Shown: positions 9,334 to 19,132, counted from the first letter of the stretch. The stretch is 64,000 nt of DNA from Pontibacter diazotrophicus (GCF_003367245.1 NZ_QRGR01000007.1:124001-188000), one strand, 5' to 3'. Numbers and translations are program-made. The notes: generated by a model not told the origin, from the sequence alone.

Positions 9334-12108
9334 ATGCCATTTTTTCTTGACAAGAAGTATCTGTGGCAAATTGGTCTGCTATGGCTACTGGTGCTTTTGC
9401 TAGGCACTTTCACAGAGGCGCAGGCTACGCATATCCGGGCAGGAGATATTACGGCAAAGCGCGACACCACTCCTAACCCTAACCCGCGCCGCTTCTTCTT
9501 CACCATGACTATTTACCGGGATACCGGGTCAACTGAAAGGAATCTGACGGTAGATATCGATACAGGAGAAGGCATGTTAGAAGTTGATGTTGCTTCTGTT
9601 ACGGATATAGGGAATGAAACTGAGCAGTGGGTCTATACCTGGGAGCATACCTACGGCTCTGACGGTACTTTTGTCATTTCGTGGAACGGCATTAACCGCA
9701 ACAACTTCATCCTGAATATGGCGGCTCCCTCACAGCAGCACTCCTTTTACATCGAGACCGTCATTAACATCAACGCGCTGCGGGGCTTCAACAGTACGCC
9801 TGCCCTTACGGTGGCTCCCATAGATGTGGCGTTAGTCGGGCGTCGGTTCGTGCACAACCCCGGCGCTTACGACGCTGACGGCGACAGCCTCTCCTTTAAA
9901 CTGATTGTGCCGCGCCACCGCGATGTGAACGGCAATATCTCGCCCGTTCCAGCCTACAGCCTGCCCCACCTGACATTCATCTGTGAGACAGGCGATGCCT
10001 GTGATACCGGCGGTGGTTCCGGCCCTGCCACCCTTTCGCTGGATCCATTGACGGGTCAGATGACCTGGGACGCGCCCTGCCGGCAGGGGGAGTACAACGT
10101 GGCCTTCGTGGTGGAGGAGTGGCGCATCTCGCCCAACGGCGGTGCCGTGAAGCTGGGCGAGGTGGTGCGCGACATGCAGATACTGGTAGAAGAAGCACTT
10201 AATTGTCCTCCTGTCCTGGAGCCGAAGGACACGTGTATTGTGGCCGGCACGGAGCTTCGCGGGGTGGTGGTGGCCACTGATCCGGACGGGGACCTGATAA
10301 ACCTGACGGTGGCGGGCTCTGGCATCGTGCCGCCGGCCACCTTCGAGCAGACGGTGCGCCAGCCGGGCGAGGCGCGGGGGCTTTTGAACTGGCTCACCGA
10401 CTGCGGCGACGTGCGGGAGCGTCCCTACCAGGTGGTCTTCCGGGCCGAGGACGTGCGGCCGCCGGGCGAGACGCGGCTGGCCGACCTGCAGGCCTGGAAC
10501 ATCCGGGTGGTGGGCCCGGCGCCGGAGAACCTGGCCGCGCAGGGGGGTGACCGGAGCGTGACGCTCAACTGGGACCCCTACGCCTGCCAGAACGCCTCTG
10601 CCATCCGCATCTACCGGCGGGAGGGCCCCTCGGGCTTCGTGCCCGACGAGTGCGAGACGGGCGTGCCCGCCTCCACGGGCTACGTGCTGGTAGGGGAGGT
10701 GGAGGCCGGGGTGGCCACCTTCTTCGACGACAACGGCGGGGAGGGGCTGCAGGCCGGGGTGGAGTACTGCTACATCATCTACGCCGAGTTCCCGGCGCCG
10801 GCGCGGGGCGAGAGCCTGGCCTCCAACGAGGCCTGCGTGGCCATCAACCAGGACATCCCCTACCTGACCAACGTGACGGTGGACGAGACGGACATTGAGC
10901 AGGGGCAGGTGACGGTGCGCTGGACGCAGCCCGAGGTGAGCATGCTGACCCCGCCGCTGGAGTACCGCCTCTACCGCAAGGAGGGCATGGGCGCCGGGGA
11001 GGGCTTTGTGGAGGTGTTCCGCAGCCGCGAGATGGCTGACACGGTCTTCGTGGACACGGGGCTCAACACGCAGGAGCTGGCCTACCGCTACCGCCTGGAG
11101 TTCTACCAGTCTGAGGCCGGGGGCGAGCCCACGGAGCTGCGCGAGAGCGTGGAGGCCTCGAGCGTGCGGCTGGAGGTGGCGGCCGCTGCCGGCGACGAGG
11201 CGGCCCTGGAGGTGAGCTGGACGTACGAGGTGCCCTGGGACAACGGGGCCTTCCTGCACCGCATCTACCGGCAGGAGGGTGCGGAGCTGGTGCTCATCGA
11301 CAGCGTGCAGGCCACGGGCTCGGGTGGCAGCTACCGCGACACGGGCGCCTTCGGGGGCCTGGGGCTGGAGCGGGGGCGCACCTACTGCTACGTGGTGGAG
11401 ACGGCGGGGGGCTACGGCATAGCGGGCCTTCCGGAGCCTTTGCGCAACCGGAGCCAGGAGGCGTGCGCGCTGCTGGAGCGGGTGGTGTGCGCCCCGGAGC
11501 TGAGCGTGGACCAGCTCGACTGCGAGGCCTTCGCGCGCAACCCGCAGGAGCCGCCGTATGAGAACGTGCTCACGTGGGTGCCGCAGGTCACGGGCGACTG
11601 CACCGACCAGATAGCCTTCTACACGGTCTACTTCCGGCCCTCGCTGGAGGTGGAGTACGTGGCGCTGGGCACCACCGAGGAGACCACCTACACGCACGGG
11701 GGGCTGGAGTCGTTTGCGGGCTGCTACGTGGTGACGGCCACCGACACGGCGGGCCGGGAGAGCCCCCTGAGCAACGAGGTGTGCAAGGACAACTGCATCT
11801 CGTTCCTGCTGCCCAACATCATCACCCCGAACGGGGACGGGATGAACGACGTGTTCCGTCCCGACCGCAGGACGGCCTTCATCCGGAGCATGCACTTCAG
11901 GGTGTTCAACCGCTGGGGGGTGCAGGTGTACGAGCGGCGCGCGCAGAGCGGGGGCGACGACCTCTACATCAACTGGGCGGGGGTGGACAACGACGGCAAC
12001 CGCCTCACCGACGGCACCTACTACTACGAGGCCGAGGTGGAGTTCCACACCCTGGACCCCAGCCAGGCCCGCGCCACCTACAAAGGCTGGGTAGAGATTG
12101 TGAGATGA
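9334..12108 (+). CDS. Giant secreted surface protein B, paralogue of the 4937 gene
   Basis: The 924-aa product has the same plan as its paralogue: signal peptide (~1-33), THIRAGDIT, DADGDSL and DPDGDL cadherin-like motifs, fibronectin-III-like repeats and the C-terminal NIITPNGDG gliding-motility/T9SS domain. The first ~310 residues are clearly diverged (for example an inserted GDACDTGG stretch near 225-235 and RDTGSTERNL near 65), while the remainder is identical. The mature N-terminal domain therefore differs between the two proteins while the stalk and export domain are held constant. The gene is transcribed alone, followed by the convergent folK. Confidence 0.85.
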   Translation: MPFFLDKKYLWQIGLLWLLVLLLGTFTEAQATHIRAGDITAKRDTTPNPNPRRFFFTMTIYRDTGSTERNLTVDIDTGEGMLEVDVASVTDIGNETEQWVYTWEHTYGSDGTFVISWNGINRNNFILNMAAPSQQHSFYIETVININALRGFNSTPALTVAPIDVALVGRRFVHNPGAYDADGDSLSFKLIVPRHRDVNGNISPVPAYSLPHLTFICETGDACDTGGGSGPATLSLDPLTGQMTWDAPCRQGEYNVAFVVEEWRISPNGGAVKLGEVVRDMQILVEEALNCPPVLEPKDTCIVAGTELRGVVVATDPDGDLINLTVAGSGIVPPATFEQTVRQPGEARGLLNWLTDCGDVRERPYQVVFRAEDVRPPGETRLADLQAWNIRVVGPAPENLAAQGGDRSVTLNWDPYACQNASAIRIYRREGPSGFVPDECETGVPASTGYVLVGEVEAGVATFFDDNGGEGLQAGVEYCYIIYAEFPAPARGESLASNEACVAINQDIPYLTNVTVDETDIEQGQVTVRWTQPEVSMLTPPLEYRLYRKEGMGAGEGFVEVFRSREMADTVFVDTGLNTQELAYRYRLEFYQSEAGGEPTELRESVEASSVRLEVAAAAGDEAALEVSWTYEVPWDNGAFLHRIYRQEGAELVLIDSVQATGSGGSYRDTGAFGGLGLERGRTYCYVVETAGGYGIAGLPEPLRNRSQEACALLERVVCAPELSVDQLDCEAFARNPQEPPYENVLTWVPQVTGDCTDQIAFYTVYFRPSLEVEYVALGTTEETTYTHGGLESFAGCYVVTATDTAGRESPLSNEVCKDNCISFLLPNIITPNGDGMNDVFRPDRRTAFIRSMHFRVFNRWGVQVYERRAQSGGDDLYINWAGVDNDGNRLTDGTYYYEAEVEFHTLDPSQARATYKGWVEIVR
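10295..12086 (+). repeat. Direct repeat copy B, 1,792 bp, GC-rich
   Basis: Identical partner of 5883-7674 in the same orientation. The two copies flank a 2,620-bp unique segment that holds the DCC gene, fabD and the diverged 5' part of this paralogue. Confidence 0.9.
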
Positions 12109-12237
12109 TGAAAATTGCTTCGAAGGATAAAGGCGTCAGTAACCTTTATGTGTGAAGCATTACATATAGTATCGCATGAACTCAGAAAACAGAAAAGACG
12201 TGCTGAAGCTGCTAGATGCTGCGCATGCCAGCGTATC

Positions 12238-12723
12238 CTATGCCTGATATGCCCGAACCTCCAAGGTGTCGGGGCAATTCTCCAGCAAGTCTTCCACCGT
12301 TTTTCCCAGCACCGGGTGCACCAGCTGTGGAGCTATTTCTGCCAGGGGCAGCAAGGTAAAACGACGCAGGTGGAGTTGCGGGTGGGGGATAGTGAGGCGC
12401 TGGCTTTGGAGCACGAGCTGGTCGTAGAATAAAATGTCGATGTCAATGACGCGGGCGCCCCAATGCGCAAGGCGCACCCTGCCCAGTTCCTGTTCAATTG
12501 CGTTTACCTTTTGTAACACCTGTTCGGGCGCCAGTTCGGTTTGCACTGCTAACACCTGGTTCAGGAAGGCAGGTTGATCTGTGTTTCCCCAGGCGGCTGT
12601 TTCATATAGCTTTGAACATTGGGTGATGGGCCCAACTGCTGCGGCGATACTTTTACGGGCATCCGCTAAGTAAGCGCTGCGTTCGCCAAGGTTGCCGCCC
12701 AGGAGCAGGTATAACTCAGGCAT
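12238..12723 (-). CDS. folK: 2-amino-4-hydroxy-6-hydroxymethyldihydropteridine pyrophosphokinase
   Basis: The product matches HPPK: an N-terminal LLLGGNLGER (residues ~5-14), YETAAWGNTDQPAFLNQV (about 60-77), and the signature WGARVIDIDILFYD (about 107-120) holding the Mg-binding DxD. It transfers pyrophosphate from ATP to the pterin in folate synthesis. I chose the ATG at 12723 (161 aa, normal length); a longer upstream reading would add 42 non-conserved residues inside the neighbouring gene. The chosen start overlaps the upstream hydrolase stop by 8 bp, indicating an operon. Confidence 0.93.
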   Translation of the reverse strand: MPELYLLLGGNLGERSAYLADARKSIAAAVGPITQCSKLYETAAWGNTDQPAFLNQVLAVQTELAPEQVLQKVNAIEQELGRVRLAHWGARVIDIDILFYDQLVLQSQRLTIPHPQLHLRRFTLLPLAEIAPQLVHPVLGKTVEDLLENCPDTLEVRAYQA

Positions 12724-13561
12724 GCTTTTGGAAAAAATCGATAGACATATCAGCGGCGGTGCGGGCTGCTTCCGGTAGTTCGCCGTGCTCGTAAGGGTGC
12801 GAACCGCCAAAGGAATGGTTTGCCTCTGGCAGGAGGTGCAGTTCTGCATCTGCTTTCCAGTTTCTCAGCGCATGGGCCATTTGCACGGGTACTGTCTCGT
12901 CCTGGCCACCATGCAGAATAAGCAAGGGCTGCTGCATCTTTTTGATAACTTCCGGAATGTCGAGGCGATGCTGGTTCTGATAGTAGTCTTCTACCATCTG
13001 GTAATAAAGAGGCATCTGCTGCCCTGTCCGGCTATTTATAATCCATTGCACGCCGTCCAGTTTCCATTGGTGCATCTGTTCTTTTGTCCAGCGTTGATCA
13101 TAGTCACTCACAGCCGCCCAGGTGGCAACGGCTTTCACACGGGTGTCTTCGGCGGCTTTTAGTATAACAGCTCCGCCTCCGCGGCTGTGGCCAATCAGGT
13201 AAATCCTGTTCAGATCAAGTTCACTTTGCGTGATGGGTCCGGATGCATCATACAGCAAATCAATTAATGCCTGCAGGTCATCCAGTTCCAGGCTAAAGTT
13301 ATTATTGCCAAAGGCCTCGAGGTCGTGCATATCGCTAGGATCCTCTACAGTTGTACCGTTGTAGGCGAAGTTGAACTTTATAAACGCAAACCCCTTTTCA
13401 GCAAAGTGACGTGCCAGCAGGTTAAAATGCCCCCAATCCTTAAAGCCTTTGAAGCCGTGCGTGAAAATGACAACGGGCTTTGGCTGGCCGTCGGGCATAT
13501 AGGTGGCATCGGCGGTAAAAGGGCGTCCGTGTTCAGGGTATACTACAAAATCTACTTTCAT
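12716..13561 (-). CDS. Alpha/beta hydrolase (dienelactone-hydrolase-like)
   Basis: The 281-aa soluble product shows the alpha/beta hydrolase order: FTHGFKGFKDWGHFN near residues 33-47 (oxyanion His-Gly region), the nucleophile elbow GHSRGGG with Ser126, ILHGGQDETVP (Asp) near 217-227 and a C-terminal His in ANHSFGG near 249. It is probably an esterase or peptidase-like hydrolase; substrate unknown. No signal peptide, so cytoplasmic. It overlaps folK by 8 bp and is upstream in the same transcript. Confidence 0.8.
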   Translation of the reverse strand: MKVDFVVYPEHGRPFTADATYMPDGQPKPVVIFTHGFKGFKDWGHFNLLARHFAEKGFAFIKFNFAYNGTTVEDPSDMHDLEAFGNNNFSLELDDLQALIDLLYDASGPITQSELDLNRIYLIGHSRGGGAVILKAAEDTRVKAVATWAAVSDYDQRWTKEQMHQWKLDGVQWIINSRTGQQMPLYYQMVEDYYQNQHRLDIPEVIKKMQQPLLILHGGQDETVPVQMAHALRNWKADAELHLLPEANHSFGGSHPYEHGELPEAARTAADMSIDFFQKHA

Positions 13562-13958
13562 CTGTTTAATTGTTAAATGGCTTCATTGTTAAACTGTTGA
13601 TTTAGTAAATCACTAAATCAGGCGAACATTACTCCAGCACACTTGTCTGGCTTTTATAAGTTATCGACATCCTTAAAGTTTCAATTTCACCATTTTATTG
13701 AATGGCCTCCCGTTTTTAACACTGCATTGTAACAGCTGTTAAAGCAAAAGTGAGCGCGCTCATTTATTGCAGAATGAAAATGCCAGCCTGAACAAATAGC
13801 ATTTTTCAGAAACCTCTCTTTTATCAAACAATTTAACCATTCAACCATTTAACAATGGAGAAAGCAGCAATCTAACAATTAAGCCGCAATTAAACCCCGT
13901 TTTGCTAACTCACGTTTGGAAACCACTGCAGCAGGTAGTAATATTGCGGACTTAACAT
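13562..13958. other. Intergenic region between divergent genes
   Basis: This 397-bp AT-rich stretch separates the hydrolase/folK unit (minus) from the polyprenyl synthase (plus), so it should contain both promoters. It holds many runs of TTTAACCATT / AACAATTTAA type, but I see no exact TAnnTTTG box in either direction, no RNA gene and no convincing ORF. Confidence 0.5.
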
Positions 13959-14936
13959 ATGAGCATCAGCCTAAAGGAAATACAAGCGCCTATTGCGCCG
14001 GAAATGGAGCTGTTCGAGAAGAAGTTCAGGACCTCGATGAAATCGAAGGTGCTGCTTTTGGATCGGATCATGAGCTACATCGTGAAGCGTAAAGGCAAGC
14101 AGATGCGTCCGATGTTTGTGTTCTTCACGGCCAAACTTTTCCGCCCTGACATCAGCGATGCTACCTACCGTGGGGCAGCGCTCATAGAGTTGTTGCATAC
14201 CGCTACCCTTGTGCACGACGATGTGGTGGACGATGCCAATTACCGCCGCAGTTTCTTCTCCGTTAACGCCCTCTGGAAAAACAAGATAGCCGTGTTGGTG
14301 GGCGATTACCTGCTCTCCAAAGGCCTGTTGCTCTCGCTGCAAAACGATGATTATGAGCTGCTCAAAATTGTATCGAATGCAGTGAAAGAGATGAGCGAAG
14401 GAGAGTTGCTTCAGATTGAGAAAGCCCGCCGTCTCGATATCACAGAGGATGTATACTTCGATATTATCCGCCAGAAAACAGCTTCCCTGATTGCCTCCTG
14501 CTGCGCAGTTGGAGCTGCCTCCGCAGGTGCCTCCAGAGAAGAGGTGGAGAAGGCGCGGCTGTTCGGCGAGAAAGTGGGTATTGCCTTTCAGATAAAAGAC
14601 GACCTGTTTGATTACGGTACTGCTGAAATCGGAAAGCCGGTGGGCATCGACATAAAAGAGAAAAAAATGACCCTGCCGCTGATTCACGCCCTCCGCAGTG
14701 CCGATTGGCTGACCAAGCGCCGCGTAATCTATAATGTGAAGAACAACAATGGCAACAGCAAGCGTGTGCAGCAGGTGATTGATTTTGTAAAATTATCCGG
14801 TGGTATTGAATATACCATAAAGTTAATGAACCAGTACCATGCAGAGGCGCTGGCAATTCTGAATACCTTCCCCCCATCCCCATCACGTGCCTCTCTGGAG
14901 CAGCTTATTGCTTATACCATTGAGCGGGAAAAATAA
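13959..14936 (+). CDS. Polyprenyl (octaprenyl-type) diphosphate synthase
   Basis: The 325-aa product is a trans-isoprenyl diphosphate synthase. The first Asp-rich motif lies in LVHDDVVDDANYRR (about residues 88-101), the second in FQIKDDLFDYG (about 210-220), and the GKQMRPMF segment (about 46-53) binds isopentenyl diphosphate. It extends an allylic diphosphate with IPP to make the long chain of menaquinone. Close to IspB/HepT-type enzymes; chain length cannot be read with certainty. Monocistronic. Confidence 0.9.
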   Translation: MSISLKEIQAPIAPEMELFEKKFRTSMKSKVLLLDRIMSYIVKRKGKQMRPMFVFFTAKLFRPDISDATYRGAALIELLHTATLVHDDVVDDANYRRSFFSVNALWKNKIAVLVGDYLLSKGLLLSLQNDDYELLKIVSNAVKEMSEGELLQIEKARRLDITEDVYFDIIRQKTASLIASCCAVGAASAGASREEVEKARLFGEKVGIAFQIKDDLFDYGTAEIGKPVGIDIKEKKMTLPLIHALRSADWLTKRRVIYNVKNNNGNSKRVQQVIDFVKLSGGIEYTIKLMNQYHAEALAILNTFPPSPSRASLEQLIAYTIEREK

Positions 14937-14986
14937 GTGTGCTATATAGCGGGATAAATTTAATTTTTTTGATATTAATAGTTCGT

Positions 14987-14994
14987 TAACTTTG
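14987..14994 (+). promoter_or_regulatory. -7 promoter element TAACTTTG
   Basis: An exact TAnnTTTG match lies 62 bp before the ATG at 15056; a T-tract ending in TTTG lies upstream at slightly short spacing (15 bp). Confidence 0.45.
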
Positions 14995-15055
14995 CCTTAT
15001 TGTACCTACATTGGTGCATGGATGCTCTCAGTTACAACTACTTATACTTGTTCTT

Positions 15056-15571
15056 ATGAAGGTGCTACTCTGTGTTATCACATTGGTACTTATGCTGCCG
15101 TCTCTGGTGGTAGCGCAAGACCACGAACCGCAGTTTAAACATGAAAAGTACAAGCAGCCGACACAGCTTATTGCCGAAGGCTTGTTGCCTGAAGTGCATG
15201 AACTTTCTAAATTGTGTGTCAGCTCTGTAACGTTTGTGCGGTTTGTGGTTGGTGCAGACGGAAATGTAAAGAATGTTGCCTGCACCCAGGACACGCCTGC
15301 CGTTATTGCAAAATCTTTAAAGCAGACGGTGCTGGCAACGAACGGCCATTGGTCTCCAAGAGAGGTGAATGGCGTAGCCGTGGAAAGCAAGCCCTATCTG
15401 CTACCTGTGGTATATGATGTGAACTTCGGATGTCCGAAAAGCGGGCAAAGTGTGAGTAAGTTTGAAGACGCAATTCAGCATGTGCTGGTCTTTGATGATG
15501 GCACCGTGACAGAATCGATGGAGTGTACGTTACTGCCCCCTATGGTGCAGCGGTATGTGAAGAGTGAGTAA
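15056..15571 (+). CDS. Secreted protein with TonB C-terminal-like domain
   Basis: With the ATG at 15056 the product is 171 aa and starts with a clear signal peptide (MKVLLCVITLVLMLPSLVVA, then Q). The body shows VTFVRFVVGADGNVKNV at about residues 60-76 and a later GHWSPREVNGVAVESKP segment, the strand pattern of the TonB C-terminal fold (PF03544) seen in many small secreted Bacteroidota proteins. Unlike real TonB there is no membrane anchor or Pro-rich linker, so a direct energy-transducing role is doubtful. A 45-bp longer reading from 15011 would bury the signal peptide. Confidence 0.6.
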   Translation: MKVLLCVITLVLMLPSLVVAQDHEPQFKHEKYKQPTQLIAEGLLPEVHELSKLCVSSVTFVRFVVGADGNVKNVACTQDTPAVIAKSLKQTVLATNGHWSPREVNGVAVESKPYLLPVVYDVNFGCPKSGQSVSKFEDAIQHVLVFDDGTVTESMECTLLPPMVQRYVKSE

Positions 15572-15697
15572 TACATACTGGTTTCAGGATATACAGTAAA
15601 AGCCAGGAACGCAGCTTGTATTATGAAGGGTATTACCCTGTAGTAAATCAGAATAGCATATTTTGATTAGTTTAGGACTCGAAAAATAACCTATGAA

Positions 15698-16321
15698 ATG
15701 AGCCTGAACACCAACACCTGGAACCGTATACGGTACACCCTGTACCTCCCTGTGTACGACTTTATTGCCGACCGCATTTTCCGGAAATACCGTCAACAAT
15801 CCATTGATTTACTTCATGCAAAACTCACGGATGCCATACTGCTGCTGGGTGCCGGCACCGGTCTCGATTTGCCCTGCCTGCAGGGCTACGCGAACCTGAC
15901 AGCCATCGATATTACACCGGGCATGGTTGCCAAACTCAGGGAGCGGGCGCAGCAACTTAACCTACCGGTGCGGGCACAGGTCATGAACGGGCAGGAACTG
16001 CAATTTGCTGATGCCACCTTCGATGCTGTGCTACTGCACCTGATACTGGCCGTTATCCCTGATCCGGTGGCCTGTATAAAAGAAGTGGAGCGGGTGCTAA
16101 AACCCGGCGGTACTGTGATGGTGTTCGATAAGTTCCTGCCTGACGGTCAAAAGCCCTCGCCGCTACGCCGGCTGCTCAACCAGTTTGCCAGCACCCTCTT
16201 CTCTGACATTAACCGCAGCATCGGTAACATCATCCGCCATACCTCACTACAGCAGGAACTGAATAAACCGGCAGCCTTAGGTGGAGCTTTCAGAATTGTG
16301 CGGCTGCGAAAGCCGGAGTAG
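15698..16321 (+). CDS. Class I SAM-dependent methyltransferase
   Basis: The 207-aa product carries the SAM-binding motif I LLLGAGTGLDLP (residues ~47-58), an acidic end of strand 2 in LTAIDITPGM (about 66-75) and motif IV-like FDAVLLHLILAVIPDP. The post-motif RVLKPGGTVMVFDKF is typical of the Methyltransf_11 family. The N-terminal hydrophobic/aromatic stretch (YTLYLPVYDFIADRIF) resembles phospholipid or quinone methyltransferases, but the substrate is not determined. Downstream sequence becomes AT-rich. Confidence 0.8.
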   Translation: MSLNTNTWNRIRYTLYLPVYDFIADRIFRKYRQQSIDLLHAKLTDAILLLGAGTGLDLPCLQGYANLTAIDITPGMVAKLRERAQQLNLPVRAQVMNGQELQFADATFDAVLLHLILAVIPDPVACIKEVERVLKPGGTVMVFDKFLPDGQKPSPLRRLLNQFASTLFSDINRSIGNIIRHTSLQQELNKPAALGGAFRIVRLRKPE

Positions 16322-16702
16322 GCCTGGACAAGCCTTCGGGTATTCTACCGCTGATTCTACTATAGAATAGAAATTTTATTAAAAGGTTTCTCTATTTAAC
16401 AGGAGAGTAGTTATTAGGAGAAACTCCGTTTCCAACCTCCTGGAGGGGGCGGTTTTGTTACTTTCGCGAAGAGAAGGAATCGCCAGCTGAACTGCTTTAT
16501 ATTAATCGGGATATATAGTATATTCGCTAGTCCGGTTCCGTTTATACGACACCTGTTGGGCGGCTAAACGGAATAACTCCGTTTATACTTTAGTTGGGCT
16601 GTATAAAATTTATAATGTTGTAGAAAGGAATATAAATAAACCATTTTCTAAACATGCTTAAATAGCTGAGCAATTTTGAACAACCAATTCTCTATTTTTA
16701 AC
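16322..16702 (+). other. AT-rich leader with inverted and direct repeats
   Basis: This 381-bp gap before the esterase remnant contains a 9-bp perfect inverted repeat TTCCGTTTA / TAAACGGAA (16536-16544 and 16565-16573) and a direct repeat CCGTTTATAC (16538, 16579). No ORF is convincing. It may mark the edge of the accessory patch that runs to about 20.5 kb. Confidence 0.4.
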
Positions 16703-17889
16703 ATGAAACAACTTTTGTTGGCAGCCTTTCTTTTCGCTGCTTTGCCTGTGTACTCTCAGAAAGGCAAAATTGAAATAGGAGTCGTTGATAACCTTTATTC
16801 CACTATACTAGGTGAAAACAGGCAGGTGTGGGTTCATATCCCCGCTCAACAAGAAGGTCATGAAATCTTCGCTCCCAAGCGATACCCTGTGCTTTATCTG
16901 CTTGACGGAGCTGGCACTTTCAGTCAGTGACAGGACTGCTACATTTCTTAAGCTCTGAGAACGGTGCTGGCATAGTCCCCGAGATGATTGTGGTGGCAGT
17001 TGTGAATACGAACAGGACGCGTGACTTTACTCCTACAAACTCAACAAAAGACTGGAATGGAAACGAGCAAAGGTACCTGAGAGAATCTGGAGGTGGCAAG
17101 GAATTCACTTCTTTTCTTGAGAAGGAGCTAGTCCCTTACATTGATTCTAAATACCCAACTGAGCAGTACCGCATGCTTGTAGGACACTCTTTCGGTGGGT
17201 TATTGGTAGTAAACACGCTCGTGGAACAGCCAAGCTTATTTAACGCTTACGTAGCTATTGACCCGAGCCTTTGGTGGGACGAAAAAGTTGTACTGAAGAA
17301 AGCTGCCACAGCGATTCAAAAAGACAGGATTGGTGACAGGAAGCTCTTCTTGGCGGTAGCGGACACAGTACTGGCTTCAGATAATGTGACGCACAGCAGG
17401 GCTAACATTGCCTTTGCAAAGATGCTTGAAGGTCAGGAAAGCACTTCTCTGACCTGGAAGTATTATAAGGGAGAGAATCATTTTACAGTACCCTTGGTGG
17501 CAGAAAATGATGCACTGCGTAGATTGCTAGAATATGAACCATTACCAATACCTGAAGAAGGGGTAGAATCGCATGCATTTCATGCAGACTTTGTAAGGCA
17601 GCACTACACACGCATCTCAGATAAAGTAGGATACAGGATGCTGCCTCCTGAAGACATGATATTTAGCTTTGCCCTAGCTTGCTTTTACCGCAAGATGCCC
17701 GAAAAAGAATATGGTTTTCTAAAGCTGAACATGGAGAGCTACTCTAACAGTTATAACGTGTACAAAAGCTTGGGCCAGTATTACGAAAAGCTGGGAGACA
17801 AAGTAAAGGCTATATATTTTTATGAAAAGGCAATTACCATAAAGGAAAATCCTGAGACTATGGATAAGCTTGCTAAATTGAGACAGTAA
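16703..17889 (+). pseudogene. Secreted esterase (Fes/IroE-like) with a frameshift
   Basis: Two frames together make one esterase (PF00756). The first (16703-16930) encodes a signal peptide MKQLLLAAFLFAALPVYSQ and the start of the fold up to YPVLYLLDGAGTFSQ. The second continues without a gap from GTG at 16927 (VTGLLHFLSSENG) through the nucleophile elbow VGHSFGG and a final His in GENHF, then a C-terminal TPR-like helical region (about the last 60 residues). A single missing base near 16926-16928 would explain the shift. Either a real pseudogene, a sequencing error, or, least likely, programmed -1 frameshifting. Related proteins hydrolyse siderophore esters or similar. Confidence 0.75.
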
Positions 17890-18025
17890 ATAAGCTGCCA
17901 CAGTTAGGTAAAAGCATATTCTAAAGCCAAGAGAATAACAAAGCCTAACCCTGCACATTCTCCATACTCGGCTACGCCTCGTTCGCAGCCTGTACTAACC
18001 CGTTGCTGATAATAAGAAAATAAAA

Positions 18026-19057
18026 GTGATTAAGAAACTAACACTTACCCTCTTTGCTGCAATCCTTCTTCTTACTTCACAAGTAGTTTTTGCTCAAAGT
18101 ATAAGAAGTCCAAGAGTATTACCTGTCAAAGGAACCTACACGCATACCCAGACTAAAATTGAGTTTCCAAAAAACTTAATTGGATATGAACGAAGAGGAG
18201 TTTATTCCTTTGATAGAAAAAAATCTAATATAGGAGCCACTTACAAAAGCCAAAAAGGAGAGACTATTGTTTCAGTTTACCTGTACCCAGCAGGTGAAGG
18301 GAGTGAAAATCGCCTGAAGAATGGGTATTTATCGGCCCTGCAGGAAATCGCGACTAGTACCCGAAAGGGAATAACTGCTAATCAAAGCATTACATATCAT
18401 AAAAAGGATGGATATAAGGTTAATGGCATAAGGGCAGAAGTTACGGACGTCAAAAAAAGCTCCAAGTCTCATCTATCAGTATTTGAGTGCGGAAAGTGGT
18501 TTTTTAAGCTTAGAATCACATCTGAGGTATTAGACTCAACTGGTATAAGCAATCTGGAAGGAGAAGTCTTGGATCAGTTTACACCGACCGAGCTAGTAAA
18601 GCAAAACCCTTTTGATTCTAAAGCTTCTATTTATTTTGCCCCTGCCGCTTTTGCAGATTCTCTAATGCTGGTTTCAGCAATGGGTGGTGCGTTCAAAAAG
18701 GTTCAATGGGCCCTAGAGAATGTCGACTCATTGGAGAGATCCGCAGGCTTTCCAGGTTTGTACTTAGAGCTACATGTAGAGTCGCTAAAGGAGTTTGCCC
18801 TTCAGGAGCAAGTCAAACATGACGTGAGAAAAAAATGGGCGCGGACACAAAGAACTACGGAGTATCTTTCTGAATTGAATGAGATCATTGAAAGCGGGTA
18901 CCTAAAAGAGTTTATCATGGAACAATATGATATGATTATGATAGTCCCAGAAAACGTTAAACTTGACTTTGAGTCCTACCGACAATGGAAGCTTACCCAC
19001 CCTATAAATATCAACCTGAATGAGAGATTCTATGTTATCTCCTACAAAGAGGAGTAG
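18026..19057 (+). CDS. Secreted protein of unknown function
   Basis: The 343-aa product starts with GTG and a good signal peptide (IKKLTLTLFAAILLLTS..VFAQ). I do not recognise a family. The mature part is rich in Lys and Ser, mixed alpha/beta, with no transmembrane helix; one pair of Cys is absent, a single Cys lies in VFECGKWFF near residue 153. Base composition is AT-rich compared with aconitase or the nitrate genes. It follows the esterase remnant by 136 bp and is not coupled to it. Confidence 0.6.
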   Translation: MIKKLTLTLFAAILLLTSQVVFAQSIRSPRVLPVKGTYTHTQTKIEFPKNLIGYERRGVYSFDRKKSNIGATYKSQKGETIVSVYLYPAGEGSENRLKNGYLSALQEIATSTRKGITANQSITYHKKDGYKVNGIRAEVTDVKKSSKSHLSVFECGKWFFKLRITSEVLDSTGISNLEGEVLDQFTPTELVKQNPFDSKASIYFAPAAFADSLMLVSAMGGAFKKVQWALENVDSLERSAGFPGLYLELHVESLKEFALQEQVKHDVRKKWARTQRTTEYLSELNEIIESGYLKEFIMEQYDMIMIVPENVKLDFESYRQWKLTHPININLNERFYVISYKEE

Positions 19058-19132
19058 AAAAATTACAGTCGGCAACAACAACTATAGTGCATATACGCAC
19101 CATAGCCCAGACGTTGAATCATATTGATAACA

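Noticed and set aside
16440..19130. Integron attC-like motifs (GTTGGGC, GTTGAAT, GCCTAAC) between genes of the AT-rich patch
   Set aside because: Individual boxes fit GTTRRRY or RYYYAAC, but no pair has the right order, complementarity and spacing, and no integrase is present in the window.
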